A DNA stretch of 64,000 nucleotides from Thermohalobaculum sediminis (GTDB lineage: Bacteria; Pseudomonadota; Alphaproteobacteria; Rhodobacterales; Rhodobacteraceae): positions 248,001-312,000 of the forward strand of contig NZ_JAMFKN010000004.1 in NCBI RefSeq assembly GCF_023487995.1. Direction: 5' to 3'. Position 1 is the stretch's first letter. Every line of letters starts with the position of its first letter. The translations under genes and the position numbers were made by a program. Below, in pieces: positions 37,486 to 45,663 of this stretch. The notes beneath the pieces were generated by a model, which was not told where the DNA came from, searched no databases, and saw only the letters and a program-made list of their open reading frames with translations.

Positions 37486-39255
37486 TCACTCGGCGGCGTC
37501 GCGGCGCTCCTCGCGGTGGCGCAGTTCGAAGGCTCCCGGCAGGGCCGCGGCATGGCTGCCCAGAGGCCCGGTGAGAGTCACCCGATAGACCGTGCCCTCG
37601 ACCGTCTCGCGCGTCAGCGTGCCGCCGATCTGGCGGGCGAACCCCTCCATCAGCCGTGCGCCGAGGCCCGAGTTGCGGTCGAGTGGCGCGCCGGGCTCGT
37701 CGCTTTCGCCCTCCCGTCCGGCGCCGCCGAGATCGTTCTCCAGCGTGATCCTGAAATTCTCGCCGTCGCGCGCGAGGCCTAGGCGGATCTCGGTCGGGCC
37801 GCTGGCTCCGACCGCGTGCTTGAACACGTTCGACACCGCCTCGGTCATGAACAGCGCGATCGGGGTCGCCACCTCGGTGCCCACGGTGATGGGCTCGAGC
37901 GCCGTCTCGAAACGCACCGTGGCGCGGGCGGGCTTGAGCGAAGTGGTGAGGTGCTCGCACAGGTCGCGCAGCAGGTGGTCGAGCGGGATCGAGTCGAGCC
38001 GCTCGGTCGCGTAGAGATTCTGGTGCACCAGCGCGAGGCCGTGGATGCGGTCCTGCACCAGCCTGAGCGAGCGCCGCTCGGCCTCGCTCTCGGACCGGCG
38101 AAGCTGCATGTTCATCAGGCTCGACACCATCTGGAGGTTGTTCTTGACCCTGTGGTGCACCTCGAGCAGCAGCGATTTCTGCGACGCCACCATGTCCTGC
38201 AGCGCCGCCTCGCGCTCGGCGAGGTTGCGCGCCATGCCCCGGACCGCGTCGCCGAGGTTGCGGATCTCGGTGGGCGCACCGTCGAGCGTATCGATCTCGG
38301 TGTCGAGCTCGCCCCGCCCGAGCCGCGCGGTGACGCGCTCAAGATAGCGCACATGCCGCGTCACCAGCCGGTCGATCGCGGCCGCCGCCACCATCACGGC
38401 GATGAGCCACAGCAGGATCGGCGCGATCACGAGAAGCCCCTGTGCGCTGCCCACGAGGTCGGCGAACCTCAGCTCGCGCGATGCCGTGACCGCCCAGACC
38501 TGCCCGGCGATCAGCGGCACGACGAAGAAGCGCCGCTCGATCCCGTCGGCCGAGCCGAGCAGCATGTCGCCTTCCGTAAAGCTCATCAGGGGCTCGCGAT
38601 CCTTGGGCAGCCAGCCGCCCCCGCCGGCGCCGCCGATTGCAAGCAGGGCGCCGCCCTGGCCAAGCACGGCGAAGGAGCGCGGCGTCAGGTCCGAGGCGAC
38701 GAGCCCCCGCAGGAAGGTGAGATCGATCCCCACGGCGATCGCGAAGGCCTCGGCGGCAGCATCGGGCATCGGGTAGAAGGCGGTGACGAAGGGGTGCCGG
38801 TCGCCCTGGGCTTCCTGCGGCGGGCCGATCACGAAGCGCGGCCGGTCGAGGAAATCACCCCATGCCGGGTTCCCGGCGATGCCCAGCACCGTTGCGTCCC
38901 CGCAGACCGCCCCGCCCCGGGCGTCGAGCAGAGCCCCGCCCGTCAGCCTCGGGTCGCTGCCCAGCGTGAGGTCGAGCGAGCGGGCGCAGGCGCCGGTCTC
39001 GTCGAGCTCGCGCTTCAGCTCGCGGGCTGCGATCCGAAGGGTCTCGCGGATCGACAGGAACACCGACTGCTCCTCCTCCGCCGCCTTGCGCACGTCGGCG
39101 GCGAGGAGTTCCAGCCGCTGTCCCACCGCGTCGTCGACATTCGACAGCGCCTGGATCACCGCCAGCACGCCGGCGGGAGCCATGGCGACGGCAAGGATCA
39201 GCGCGAACTGGAAGCGAAGGCGCCTCAGGCCGTCGCGGTGCGGGGCATCGGCCAT
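37486..39255 (-). CDS. HisKA_2 sensor histidine kinase, likely PhyR kinase
   Basis: 589 residues. TM1 at about 14-37, an extracytoplasmic sensor domain at about 40-270, and TM2 at about 272-295 are followed by a HAMP-like linker. The HisKA_2 dimerisation domain carries EVHHRVKNNLQMVSSL, with phosphoacceptor H368. The ATPase has MTEAVSNVFKHAV (N box) and SGLGARLMEGFARQIGG. HisKA_2 kinases of this kind phosphorylate PhyR. The ATG at 39255 starts 14 bases after the ecfG stop; an in-frame ATG at 39327 would overlap ecfG. Its place behind nepR-ecfG supports the role. Confidence 0.85.
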   Translation of the reverse strand: MADAPHRDGLRRLRFQFALILAVAMAPAGVLAVIQALSNVDDAVGQRLELLAADVRKAAEEEQSVFLSIRETLRIAARELKRELDETGACARSLDLTLGSDPRLTGGALLDARGGAVCGDATVLGIAGNPAWGDFLDRPRFVIGPPQEAQGDRHPFVTAFYPMPDAAAEAFAIAVGIDLTFLRGLVASDLTPRSFAVLGQGGALLAIGGAGGGGWLPKDREPLMSFTEGDMLLGSADGIERRFFVVPLIAGQVWAVTASRELRFADLVGSAQGLLVIAPILLWLIAVMVAAAAIDRLVTRHVRYLERVTARLGRGELDTEIDTLDGAPTEIRNLGDAVRGMARNLAEREAALQDMVASQKSLLLEVHHRVKNNLQMVSSLMNMQLRRSESEAERRSLRLVQDRIHGLALVHQNLYATERLDSIPLDHLLRDLCEHLTTSLKPARATVRFETALEPITVGTEVATPIALFMTEAVSNVFKHAVGASGPTEIRLGLARDGENFRITLENDLGGAGREGESDEPGAPLDRNSGLGARLMEGFARQIGGTLTRETVEGTVYRVTLTGPLGSHAAALPGAFELRHREERRDAAE

Positions 39256-39268
39256 CCGGGTGCCCGCG

Positions 39269-39883
39269 TCACGCCGGCTGCGTGGCGTGACGGGCACGCA
39301 ACGCAGCCTCGCCGCCGTCCGGGCCATCGGCGCTCGCTCCTCGCCCGTTTGCCTCGCTAGGCGCGCCGTCGTCCTGCGGGGCGTCCTCACCGGGCTCGGC
39401 ATCGCCGCCCTCGAGCAGCTCGGCCAGGCGGGCGCGGGCGCGGCTCACCCGGCTCTTGATCGTGCCGGGCGCGACGCCGCAGATCTCGGCCGCCTCCTCG
39501 TAGGAGAAGCCCGACGCCCCGACCAGGATCAGCGCCTCGCGCTGGTCGTCGCCCAGCGTCGCCAGCGCCGTGCGAAAGTCGCGCATCGCCAGCCGTCCGT
39601 CATGCGCGGGCAGGTCGGTCAGCCGCTCGGTCAGCGCGCCGTCGGCGTCCTCGACCTCGTTGCGGGTCTTGCGCAGCTCGGAATAGTAGCTGTTGCGCAG
39701 GATGGTGAAGAGCCAGGCGCGCATGTTGGTGCCGGGCCGGAACTTGTCGCGGTTCGCCCAGGCCTTCACCATCGTCTCCTGCACCAGGTCGTCGGCCCGG
39801 TCGGCGTCGCGGTGGAAGGTGCGGGCGAAGCCGCGCAACGGCTTGAGCGCGGCGACCAACTCGTCGCGGAACGGGTCGCTCAT
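39269..39883 (-). CDS. ecfG: General stress response ECF sigma factor EcfG
   Basis: 204 residues. Sigma region 2 carries HRDADRADDLVQETMVKAWANRDKFRPGTNMRAWLFTILRN, and region 4 carries LGDDQREALILVGASGFSYEEAAEICGVAPGTIKSRVSRAR. It directs RNA polymerase to GGAAC/CGTT promoters when released by NepR. The C-terminus has an unusual 40-residue acidic, Gly/Ala-rich tail beyond the usual end. The ATG overlaps the nepR stop by 4 bp (ATGA), giving coupled anti-sigma and sigma synthesis. Confidence 0.93.
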   Translation of the reverse strand: MSDPFRDELVAALKPLRGFARTFHRDADRADDLVQETMVKAWANRDKFRPGTNMRAWLFTILRNSYYSELRKTRNEVEDADGALTERLTDLPAHDGRLAMRDFRTALATLGDDQREALILVGASGFSYEEAAEICGVAPGTIKSRVSRARARLAELLEGGDAEPGEDAPQDDGAPSEANGRGASADGPDGGEAALRARHATQPA

Positions 39884-40065
39884 CGCTTGGCCTCCGCCTC
39901 GGCCAGGCGCTCCAGCAGGTGCAGCAGATGCTCGGGCAGGGGCTCGGCGACGGCATCGTCGTAGAGCCGCCGAAGCTGCACCGTGATCGGGTCTTCGGCG
40001 GTGCCGTCGAATTCCGTGATCCGCGCTTTACGGGGTTCGGCTGCGGACGTTTTCGTGGTGGTCAC
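39880..40065 (-). CDS. nepR: Anti-sigma factor NepR
   Basis: 61 residues starting at GTG. The core DPITVQLRRLYDDAVAEPLPEHLLHLLERL is the NepR helix pair that clamps EcfG; the N-terminus is polar and disordered. Phosphorylated PhyR mimics sigma and pulls NepR off EcfG. It is the first gene of nepR-ecfG-kinase and is read from the minus-strand EcfG motif about 60 bases upstream. Confidence 0.92.
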   Translation of the reverse strand: MTTTKTSAAEPRKARITEFDGTAEDPITVQLRRLYDDAVAEPLPEHLLHLLERLAEAEAKR

Positions 40066-40122
40066 GGCCTCGGGTCCTCGGGCTGCCTCGGCTCAACCGG
40101 CGGTTGGGCCTGCCTGTCTCGC

Positions 40123-40148
40123 GGAACGAACGCCTTGCCGGCCGCGTT
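40123..40148 (+). promoter_or_regulatory. EcfG promoter of phyR
   Basis: GGAAC (40123-40127), a 17-base spacer and CGTT (40145-40148): an exact match to the EcfG consensus. Predicted transcription starts near 40155, which excludes the upstream start codon at 40104. Confidence 0.8.
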
Positions 40149-40154
40149 GGTTCC
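40129..40154 (-). promoter_or_regulatory. EcfG promoter of nepR-ecfG, overlapping the phyR promoter
   Basis: On the minus strand GGAAC (40154-40150), a 17-base spacer and CGTT (40132-40129), again an exact consensus. It shares 20 bp with the phyR promoter, so the two face each other across one DNA segment and are offset by 6 bp. Confidence 0.8.
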
Positions 40155-40190
40155 GAGCATAGCACGGGACGAGCCATGATGGAGAGTCGG

Positions 40191-41003
40191 ATGACCACCA
40201 CCGTCGGGGGGGCAGGTGCCGCCCGGCCGAACCTGTCGGACCTGATCGCCCCGCAGCTTCCCTACCTGCGGCGCTTCGCCCGTGCGCTCTGTGGCGAACA
40301 GCGCGCGGGTGACGCCTTCGTCGCGGCGGTGATCGAGGCGCTGATCGCCGACCGCGACGCGCTCGACCTGAGCCTGCCGCCGCGCGTCGGGCTCTATGCG
40401 CTCTTTCACCGGCTCTGGAGCAGCGCGGGCCCCGGCGGCCCGGCCGCGGGCGATGCGGGGGTGGGCGCGGCCCAGCTCAGGATCGCCCGCCTCACGCCGC
40501 GCTCGCGCCAGATGCTGCTCTTGACGACGCTCGAGGGCTTCTCGCTCGACGATGCGGCCGAGATCATGGGCGTCGGGCGGGACGAGGCCGAGCGGCTCGC
40601 GCGCGACGCCCGCGCCGAGCTCGATCGCCAGATGCGCTCGCGCGTCCTGATCATCGAGGACGAGCCGATCATCGCGCTCGACATCGAGAGCATCGTCGCC
40701 GGCATGGGCCACGAGGTCGTGGGCATCGCCGACACGCGCGCGAGCGCGGTCGCGATGGCCGAGGATACTCGGCCCGATCTCGTGCTCGCGGACATCCAGC
40801 TCGCCGACGGCTCGTCGGGCATCGACGCGGTAGAGGACATCCTCGCGCGCATGAAGGTCCCGGTGATCTTCGTCACCGCCTTCCCCGAGCGCCTGCTGAC
40901 CGGCGAGCGGCCCGAGCCCACCTTCCTCGTGACCAAGCCGTTCCGCACCGGGACGGTCGAGGCCGCGGTGAGCCAGGTCCTGTTCCTCAGCGCGGCGCGC
41001 TGA
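40191..41003 (+). CDS. phyR: PhyR anti-anti-sigma response regulator
   Basis: 270 residues. The N-terminal sigma-like domain carries LSDLIAPQLPYLRRFARALCG, then LTPRSRQMLLLTTLEGFSLDDAAEIMGV. The C-terminal receiver has acidic pair E156/D157 (LIIEDEP), phosphoacceptor D201 (VLADIQL), FVTAF and VTKPF. Phosphorylation exposes the sigma-like domain, which then binds NepR. ATG at 40191 has GGAGAG 6 bases upstream; ATGs at 40176 and 40179 are possible alternatives, while 40104 lies upstream of the promoter. It is divergent from nepR. Confidence 0.93.
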   Translation: MTTTVGGAGAARPNLSDLIAPQLPYLRRFARALCGEQRAGDAFVAAVIEALIADRDALDLSLPPRVGLYALFHRLWSSAGPGGPAAGDAGVGAAQLRIARLTPRSRQMLLLTTLEGFSLDDAAEIMGVGRDEAERLARDARAELDRQMRSRVLIIEDEPIIALDIESIVAGMGHEVVGIADTRASAVAMAEDTRPDLVLADIQLADGSSGIDAVEDILARMKVPVIFVTAFPERLLTGERPEPTFLVTKPFRTGTVEAAVSQVLFLSAAR

Positions 41004-41014
41004 GCGCGGGCGGT

Positions 41015-41392
41015 TCAAAGCTCGCCCGCCTCCTCCAGTACCTTGCGCGCCACGCGGAAGCATTCCAGCGCCTGCGGCACGCCGCAGTAGATGCCGACCA
41101 CATGGATGATGGCGCGGATTTCCTCCTTCGTGACGCCGTTCCTCAGCGCGCCGCGGCAGTGGATCTCCCATTCGTGCATCTTGCCCAGCGCCCCGATCAT
41201 CGCGAGGTTCATCATCGAGCGGGTCTTCGGCGGGATCGCGTCGTCGCCCCAGCCGAAGCCCCAGCACCAGGCGGTCATCGCCTCCTGGAACGGGCGGGTG
41301 AAGTCGTCGTCGGCGGCGAGATTCTTCTCGACATACTCGGCCCCCAGCGTCGCCTTGCGTTGGGCGAGGCCCTTCTCGAACAGGTCGTCCAT
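41015..41392 (-). CDS. Carboxymuconolactone decarboxylase family protein
   Basis: 125 residues with the all-helical CMD/AhpD fold. MNLAMIGALGKMHEWEIHCRGALRNGVTKEEIRAIIHVVGIYCGVPQA matches the PcaC-like block with its conserved His, and the Cys pattern is not the CxxC of AhpD. The role may be gamma-carboxymuconolactone decarboxylation or an unrelated small-molecule reaction. GGGAGGGAG abuts the ATG. It follows choV by 20 bases and may be in the choline operon. It is convergent with phyR. Confidence 0.82.
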   Translation of the reverse strand: MDDLFEKGLAQRKATLGAEYVEKNLAADDDFTRPFQEAMTAWCWGFGWGDDAIPPKTRSMMNLAMIGALGKMHEWEIHCRGALRNGVTKEEIRAIIHVVGIYCGVPQALECFRVARKVLEEAGEL

Positions 41393-41412
41393 CTCTCCCT
41401 CCCTCGCGCGCC

Positions 41413-42594
41413 TCAGCGGCGGAGCACCGCCTGCAGAACGTCGCGCACGCCGATCGCGCCCTTGACCACCTCGTCCTCGCCGAACACCGCGACCGGGGCG
41501 GTGTGCGAGCGGTGCATCGCCAGCATGATGGTCTTGAGCGAGGTCCCCGGCTCGGCCCAGAAGACCGCGGGCCGGTCCGGATCGACCTCGTTCACCTCGG
41601 CGCAGGAGATCCACTCGGCCGGCCGGCCGCGGCACTCGGCCTCGGTCACCTTGCCATCCGCCCCCAGCCGGAAGCGCGTCGTCTGCCGCCGGTCGAGCCA
41701 GAGCCAGCCCTCGCCCGCCGGCTCGAGGTCGCGCCGGTCGCGCATGACGTTCCATGCGGTCAGCACGCTCAGCGGGTTCACGTTGGCGATGAAGTCGCGG
41801 ACATAGTCGTTCGCGGGGTTCAGCACGATGTCCTCGGGCGGCCCGCTCTGCACGATGCGGCCACCCTCCATGATCGTGATCGTGTTGCCGATCTTCAGCG
41901 CCTCCTCGAGGTCGTGGCTGACGAAAAGGATGGTCTTTCGCAGCACCTCCTGCCACTCCAGCAGGGCGTCCTGAAGCTTGGCGCGGATCAGCGGGTCGAG
42001 CGCCGAGAAGGGCTCGTCCATCAGCAGGATGGGCGCGTCGGTCGCGAAGGCGCGCGCGAGGCCCACGCGCTGCTGCATGCCGCCGGAGAGCTCGTGCACC
42101 TGCTTGCCGGCCCACTGGTCGAGACCGACCAGCTTGAGCTGGGCCTCGACCCGCTCGCGCCGCTGCGCCGCGGGCACGCCGGCGAGCTCGAGGCCGAAGC
42201 CCACATTGTCCGCCACCGTGCGCCAGGGCAGCAGGCCGAACTGCTGGAACACCATGGCGACGCATTCGCGGCGCACGCGCTGCAGGTCGGCCGCGCTGCA
42301 ATGCGCGACATCGGCCGACCAGCCGTTGTCATGCACGATCACGCGCCCCCGCGCGACGCGGTTCAGCCCGTTGACCGAGCGCAGGAGCGTCGACTTGCCC
42401 GAGCCGGAGAGGCCCATCAGCACCGAGATCTCGCCCTGCCCGACCGCGAGCGAGCAGTCCGCGCAGCCCAGAACCGCGCCGGTGCGCTCGAGGATCTCGC
42501 CCCGCTCCGCGCCCTTGTCCATCATCGCCAAAGCCTCGGCCTGCCGGTCGCCGAAAACGATGTCGACCTTTTCGAACTCGATCGCGGGCGTCAT
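41413..42594 (-). CDS. choV: Choline ABC transporter ATP-binding protein
   Basis: 393 residues. The N-terminal block IVFGDRQAEALAMMDKGAERGEIL, followed by TGAVLGCADCSL, is the ChoV-specific extension before the ATPase. Walker A is GLSGSGKSTLLR, the signature ELSGGMQQRVGLARA, Walker B ILLMDEPFSALDP, and the switch FVSHDLEEAL. The last 110 residues are a CBS-like regulatory region (TIMLAMHRSHTAPVAVFGED). The start overlaps the choW stop by 4 bp. Confidence 0.88.
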   Translation of the reverse strand: MTPAIEFEKVDIVFGDRQAEALAMMDKGAERGEILERTGAVLGCADCSLAVGQGEISVLMGLSGSGKSTLLRSVNGLNRVARGRVIVHDNGWSADVAHCSAADLQRVRRECVAMVFQQFGLLPWRTVADNVGFGLELAGVPAAQRRERVEAQLKLVGLDQWAGKQVHELSGGMQQRVGLARAFATDAPILLMDEPFSALDPLIRAKLQDALLEWQEVLRKTILFVSHDLEEALKIGNTITIMEGGRIVQSGPPEDIVLNPANDYVRDFIANVNPLSVLTAWNVMRDRRDLEPAGEGWLWLDRRQTTRFRLGADGKVTEAECRGRPAEWISCAEVNEVDPDRPAVFWAEPGTSLKTIMLAMHRSHTAPVAVFGEDEVVKGAIGVRDVLQAVLRR

Positions 42595-43445
42595 TTCGCT
42601 TGTCCTCCGCCGATCCGGCTCATGCGGTCGAGAATGATCGCAAGGATCACGATCGACAGCCCCGCCTCGAGCCCCAGCGGGATGTTGACCGAGTTGAGCG
42701 CCCGGACCACCGGCTTGCCCAGGCCGTTCGCCCCGATCAGCGCGGCGATCACCACCATCGAGAGCGAGAGCATGATGCACTGCGTCAGCCCTGCCATGAT
42801 GGTGGGGAGCGCCGCCGGCAGCTCGACCTTCCACAGCAGCTGCCGCGGCGTTGCGCCGAAGGCCAGACCCGCCTCGATCATCGGCGTGGGCACCGACTTC
42901 ACGCCCAGATACGTCAGCCGGATCGGAGTGGGCGCGGCGAAGATCACCGTCACGATCAGCCCCGGCGCGGGGCCGAGCCCGAACATGATCAGCACCGGGA
43001 TCAGGTAGACGAAGGTCGGCAGCGTCTGCATCAGGTCGAGCACCGGTTGCATCATCCGCCACAGCCGCTCGCGATGGGCGCAGAGGATGCCGAGTGGCAC
43101 GCCGATCGCCATCGAGGCCGCCGCCGCCGCGACGACCAGGACCAGCGTCTCGACCGTCTCCTCCCAAAGCCCCTGATTGATGATGAACAGGAGCCCCGCG
43201 AGCACGCCCAGCGCCAGCTTCCACGATCGCTGCAGACGCCAGGCGAGCGCCGCGAAGGCCAGCGCCGTCAGCACCGGCGGGACCGCCAGGATCAGGTCGA
43301 CCAGCCCATCCAGCAGCCAGGCCGCGGATTTCGAGAAGCTGTTGAAAAGGAAATAGAAATTGTCCGTGAGGAAGGTGAAGAACGCCTTTCCCCACTGGCC
43401 GATCGGGATCTTGGTGTCCGCGATCGCCGCGCTCAAGGGATCCAT
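42591..43445 (-). CDS. choW: Choline ABC transporter permease
   Basis: 284 residues with six or seven membrane segments and an N-terminal amphipathic stretch (IGQWGKAFFTFLTDNFYFLF). LMQTLPTFVYLIPVLIMFGLGPAPGLI and EAGLAFGATPRQLLWKVELPAALPTIMAG (the EAA-type ATPase loop) match ProW/ChoW. It forms the channel for the choline importer and overlaps choV by 4 bp. Confidence 0.88.
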   Translation of the reverse strand: MDPLSAAIADTKIPIGQWGKAFFTFLTDNFYFLFNSFSKSAAWLLDGLVDLILAVPPVLTALAFAALAWRLQRSWKLALGVLAGLLFIINQGLWEETVETLVLVVAAAAASMAIGVPLGILCAHRERLWRMMQPVLDLMQTLPTFVYLIPVLIMFGLGPAPGLIVTVIFAAPTPIRLTYLGVKSVPTPMIEAGLAFGATPRQLLWKVELPAALPTIMAGLTQCIMLSLSMVVIAALIGANGLGKPVVRALNSVNIPLGLEAGLSIVILAIILDRMSRIGGGQAK

Positions 43446-43467
43446 GGATCACGCTCCCCTCGGGTTC

Positions 43468-43489
43468 GGCCGGGCCCCGCGGCCCGGCC
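43468..43489 (-). promoter_or_regulatory. Intercistronic hairpin between choX and choW
   Basis: GGCCGGGCC pairs perfectly with GGCCCGGCC across a 4-base loop, with no T-run after it on the minus strand. In binding-protein operons such hairpins protect the upstream mRNA and lower permease expression, which fits this position. It could also act as a partial terminator. Confidence 0.55.
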
Positions 43490-43512
43490 ACGCACCTAAG
43501 GCCGGCAGGGTC

Positions 43513-44430
43513 TCAGCCGCCGAGCCTCGCCCTCACCGCCGCCATTGCGTCGCCGCCGTCGAAGGTGGTCACGCCCTCCAGCCACGGCGTCGCGGCATCG
43601 GGGTTGGCCTTGAGCCAGGCCTCGGCCGCCTCGTTGGCGTCGGCACCGTTCAGGATCTCGCCCATGATGCTGTTCTCCATCGACAGCGAGAAGACGAGGT
43701 TGCCGAGGAACCGGCCCACATTCGGGCACTCGTCGACATAGCCCGCGCGCACGTTGGTGTGGACGGTCGCGGCGCCAAAGCCGGAGTCTCCCATGCCGTC
43801 GAGATAGGCGATGTCCATCTCGCCCATCACCGGATGCGGGGTCCAGCCGAGGAAGGCAATCCATTCCTGGCCGCGGATCGCGCGCTCGGCCTGGCTCAGC
43901 ATGCCGGCCTCCGAACTCTCGACCAGATCGAAGCCGGGAAGCTGGCCGCCGCTGATCATGTCGAGGATGATGCGGTTGCCGTCATTGCCCGGCTCGATGC
44001 CGTAGATCTTCGCGTCGAACTTCTCCGCATTCGCGGCCACGTCCGACAGGCTGGTGACGCCCGCGTCCGCCACGTATTTCGGCACCACGATGCCATAGCC
44101 CGCGCCCGTCAGGTTCTGGCCGATCGTCTCGACCGAGCCGTCGTCGAGATAGGGCTGCACGTCCGCCGCCATCGAGGGCATCCAGTTGCCGAGGAACACG
44201 TCGATGTCCTTGTTCTTCAGCGAGGCATAGGTGACCGGAACCGCCAGCACCTGCACCTCGGGCTCGTATCCCAGCGCTTCCAGCAGCACGGTCGCGACGC
44301 CCGTGGTCGCCTGGATGTCGGTCCAGCCGACATCCGAGAAGGTCACGGTCCGGCAGGCGTCGGGATCGGCTGCCAGTGCCGCGGGGGCGACGGTACTGGA
44401 GAGCAGCATGGCAAGGAGCAGGCGTTTCAT
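43513..44430 (-). CDS. choX: Choline ABC transporter substrate-binding protein
   Basis: 305 residues. The signal peptide MKRLLLAMLLSSTVAPAALA precedes the mature ADPDACRTVTFSDVGWTDIQATT. FLGNWMPSM, GIEPGNDGNRIILDMI and EWIAFLGWTPHPVM supply the aromatic box residues (Trp, Tyr) seen in ChoX/ProX-type quaternary amine binders. It should bind choline, perhaps also acetylcholine or betaine weakly. CCGGAGGTTCCGCC precedes the ATG. It is the first gene of choX-choW-choV. Confidence 0.88.
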   Translation of the reverse strand: MKRLLLAMLLSSTVAPAALAADPDACRTVTFSDVGWTDIQATTGVATVLLEALGYEPEVQVLAVPVTYASLKNKDIDVFLGNWMPSMAADVQPYLDDGSVETIGQNLTGAGYGIVVPKYVADAGVTSLSDVAANAEKFDAKIYGIEPGNDGNRIILDMISGGQLPGFDLVESSEAGMLSQAERAIRGQEWIAFLGWTPHPVMGEMDIAYLDGMGDSGFGAATVHTNVRAGYVDECPNVGRFLGNLVFSLSMENSIMGEILNGADANEAAEAWLKANPDAATPWLEGVTTFDGGDAMAAVRARLGG

Positions 44431-44493
44431 GGCGGAACCTCCGGTTGACGTTTTTGCTGGCGCCCGGCCGAACGGCCGCGCGGATGTTGAAAG

Positions 44494-44511
44494 ATCATTA
44501 CAATCATGATT
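44494..44511. promoter_or_regulatory. AT-rich repeated site upstream of choX
   Basis: ATCATTACAATCATGATT contains the palindrome AATCATGATT (44502-44511) and two ATCAT direct repeats 10 bases apart, 65-80 bases before choX in otherwise GC-rich DNA. It may be the choX promoter or operator. The rest of the 279-bp gap to the next gene shows nothing clear. Confidence 0.35.
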
Positions 44512-44709
44512 TCCCCACCGATGCCAGCGCGACGGGCGGCCCGCCAGGAGCGCGCGGGCGTCATGCCGGGCGTGCAGACCTGCCTACGGATGGCGAGGCT
44601 TCCGGGAATCGCGCGGTTCGCCTACAGCCGAGGTCATGGCTCGACGGAAGCATCCCATGGTCGCACGTCGTTACGCCCGCCGCGGACGGTCCCGGCGGGG
44701 TGCTCGGGC

Positions 44710-45663
44710 ATGACGCCCGGCGCGCGCGAGGGGCGGATCCTGGCCCTGGCCCTCGCGCTTCTGGCGGCCGTGATGTGGGGCCTCTGGTGGGTCCCGATCC
44801 GGATGCTCGAAGGCGCGGGGCTCTCGGGCGTCTGGTCGGGGCTCGCGATGGCGGCGGGCGCGCTTCCGGCATTCGTGCTTGCCGTCGCCCTGGGCGCGCG
44901 CCGGGGCCGCGGCGCCATGGCGGGCGCGTCGGCCCTCGCGCCGTCCCGGGCCGTCCGCCGCGCCTTCGCGGGCGCGCTGGCCTGCGGCGCCGCCGTGATG
45001 CTCTACGCCGCCGCGCTGGGATATACCGGGGTCGTGCGCGCGGTCCTGCTGTTCTACCTCGCACCGGCCTGGAGCACTGCCATAGAATGCCTGTTCATGG
45101 GGCGCCGTTGGGGGTGGCGCAGCACGCTCGCGCTTGGCCTCGGGCTCGCCGGGGTTGCCGCGATCTTCCGGGTCGGGCTGGGCGGCGGGCTCGGCGGCAC
45201 GGGCTGGGGCATCGGCGACACGATGGCGCTGGGCGCGGGCCTCGCCTGGTCGGTGGGCACGGCGCTGATCTTCACCGCCGCGTCGCCGGGCGTCGCGCGG
45301 CTGTCGCTGGCGACCGGGCTCGGGGCGCTCGCGGCGGGAGGTCTCGTCGCCTTTTCGGGCGGCGGCGCGACGGTCGTGCCCAGCCCGGAGGTGCTGTCTG
45401 CGGCGCTGCCGCTCGCGCTCGCGACGGGGGTGATCTATCTCGCGCCGATCATCTTCACCACGATGTGGAGCGCCGAGCGCCTGCCGCCGGCCACGCTCAG
45501 CTTCCTGCTGACCGCCGAGATCGTCTCAGGGGTCGTGTCGAGCGCGATCTTCCTTGATGAGCCCTTCGGCCCGCCCGAGGCGCTGGGCGCAATCCTCGTC
45601 ACCCTCGGCGCGCTGGTCGAGGTCCTGCCCGCCCCCCGCGTCCGCCGGCCCGATCGGGCCTGA
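44710..45663 (+). CDS. EamA/DMT-superfamily transporter
   Basis: About 317 residues with ten hydrophobic segments in two EamA repeats. LALLAAVMWGLWWVPIRML opens the first, and LPPATLSFLLTAEIVSGVVSSAIFLDEPFGP gives the typical LxxP...E helix of the second. It is probably a metabolite exporter; substrate unknown. ATG at 44710 gives the family start; only a weak GGGGTG lies upstream. The frame is open further upstream without conservation. It is divergent from choX. Confidence 0.82.
   Translation: MTPGAREGRILALALALLAAVMWGLWWVPIRMLEGAGLSGVWSGLAMAAGALPAFVLAVALGARRGRGAMAGASALAPSRAVRRAFAGALACGAAVMLYAAALGYTGVVRAVLLFYLAPAWSTAIECLFMGRRWGWRSTLALGLGLAGVAAIFRVGLGGGLGGTGWGIGDTMALGAGLAWSVGTALIFTAASPGVARLSLATGLGALAAGGLVAFSGGGATVVPSPEVLSAALPLALATGVIYLAPIIFTTMWSAERLPPATLSFLLTAEIVSGVVSSAIFLDEPFGPPEALGAILVTLGALVEVLPAPRVRRPDRA

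Noticed and set aside
41006-41029. Stem-loop between phyR and the CMD gene, considered as a bidirectional terminator
   Set aside because: Only a 7-bp stem with a 10-base loop, no T-run, and it overlaps coding sequence.
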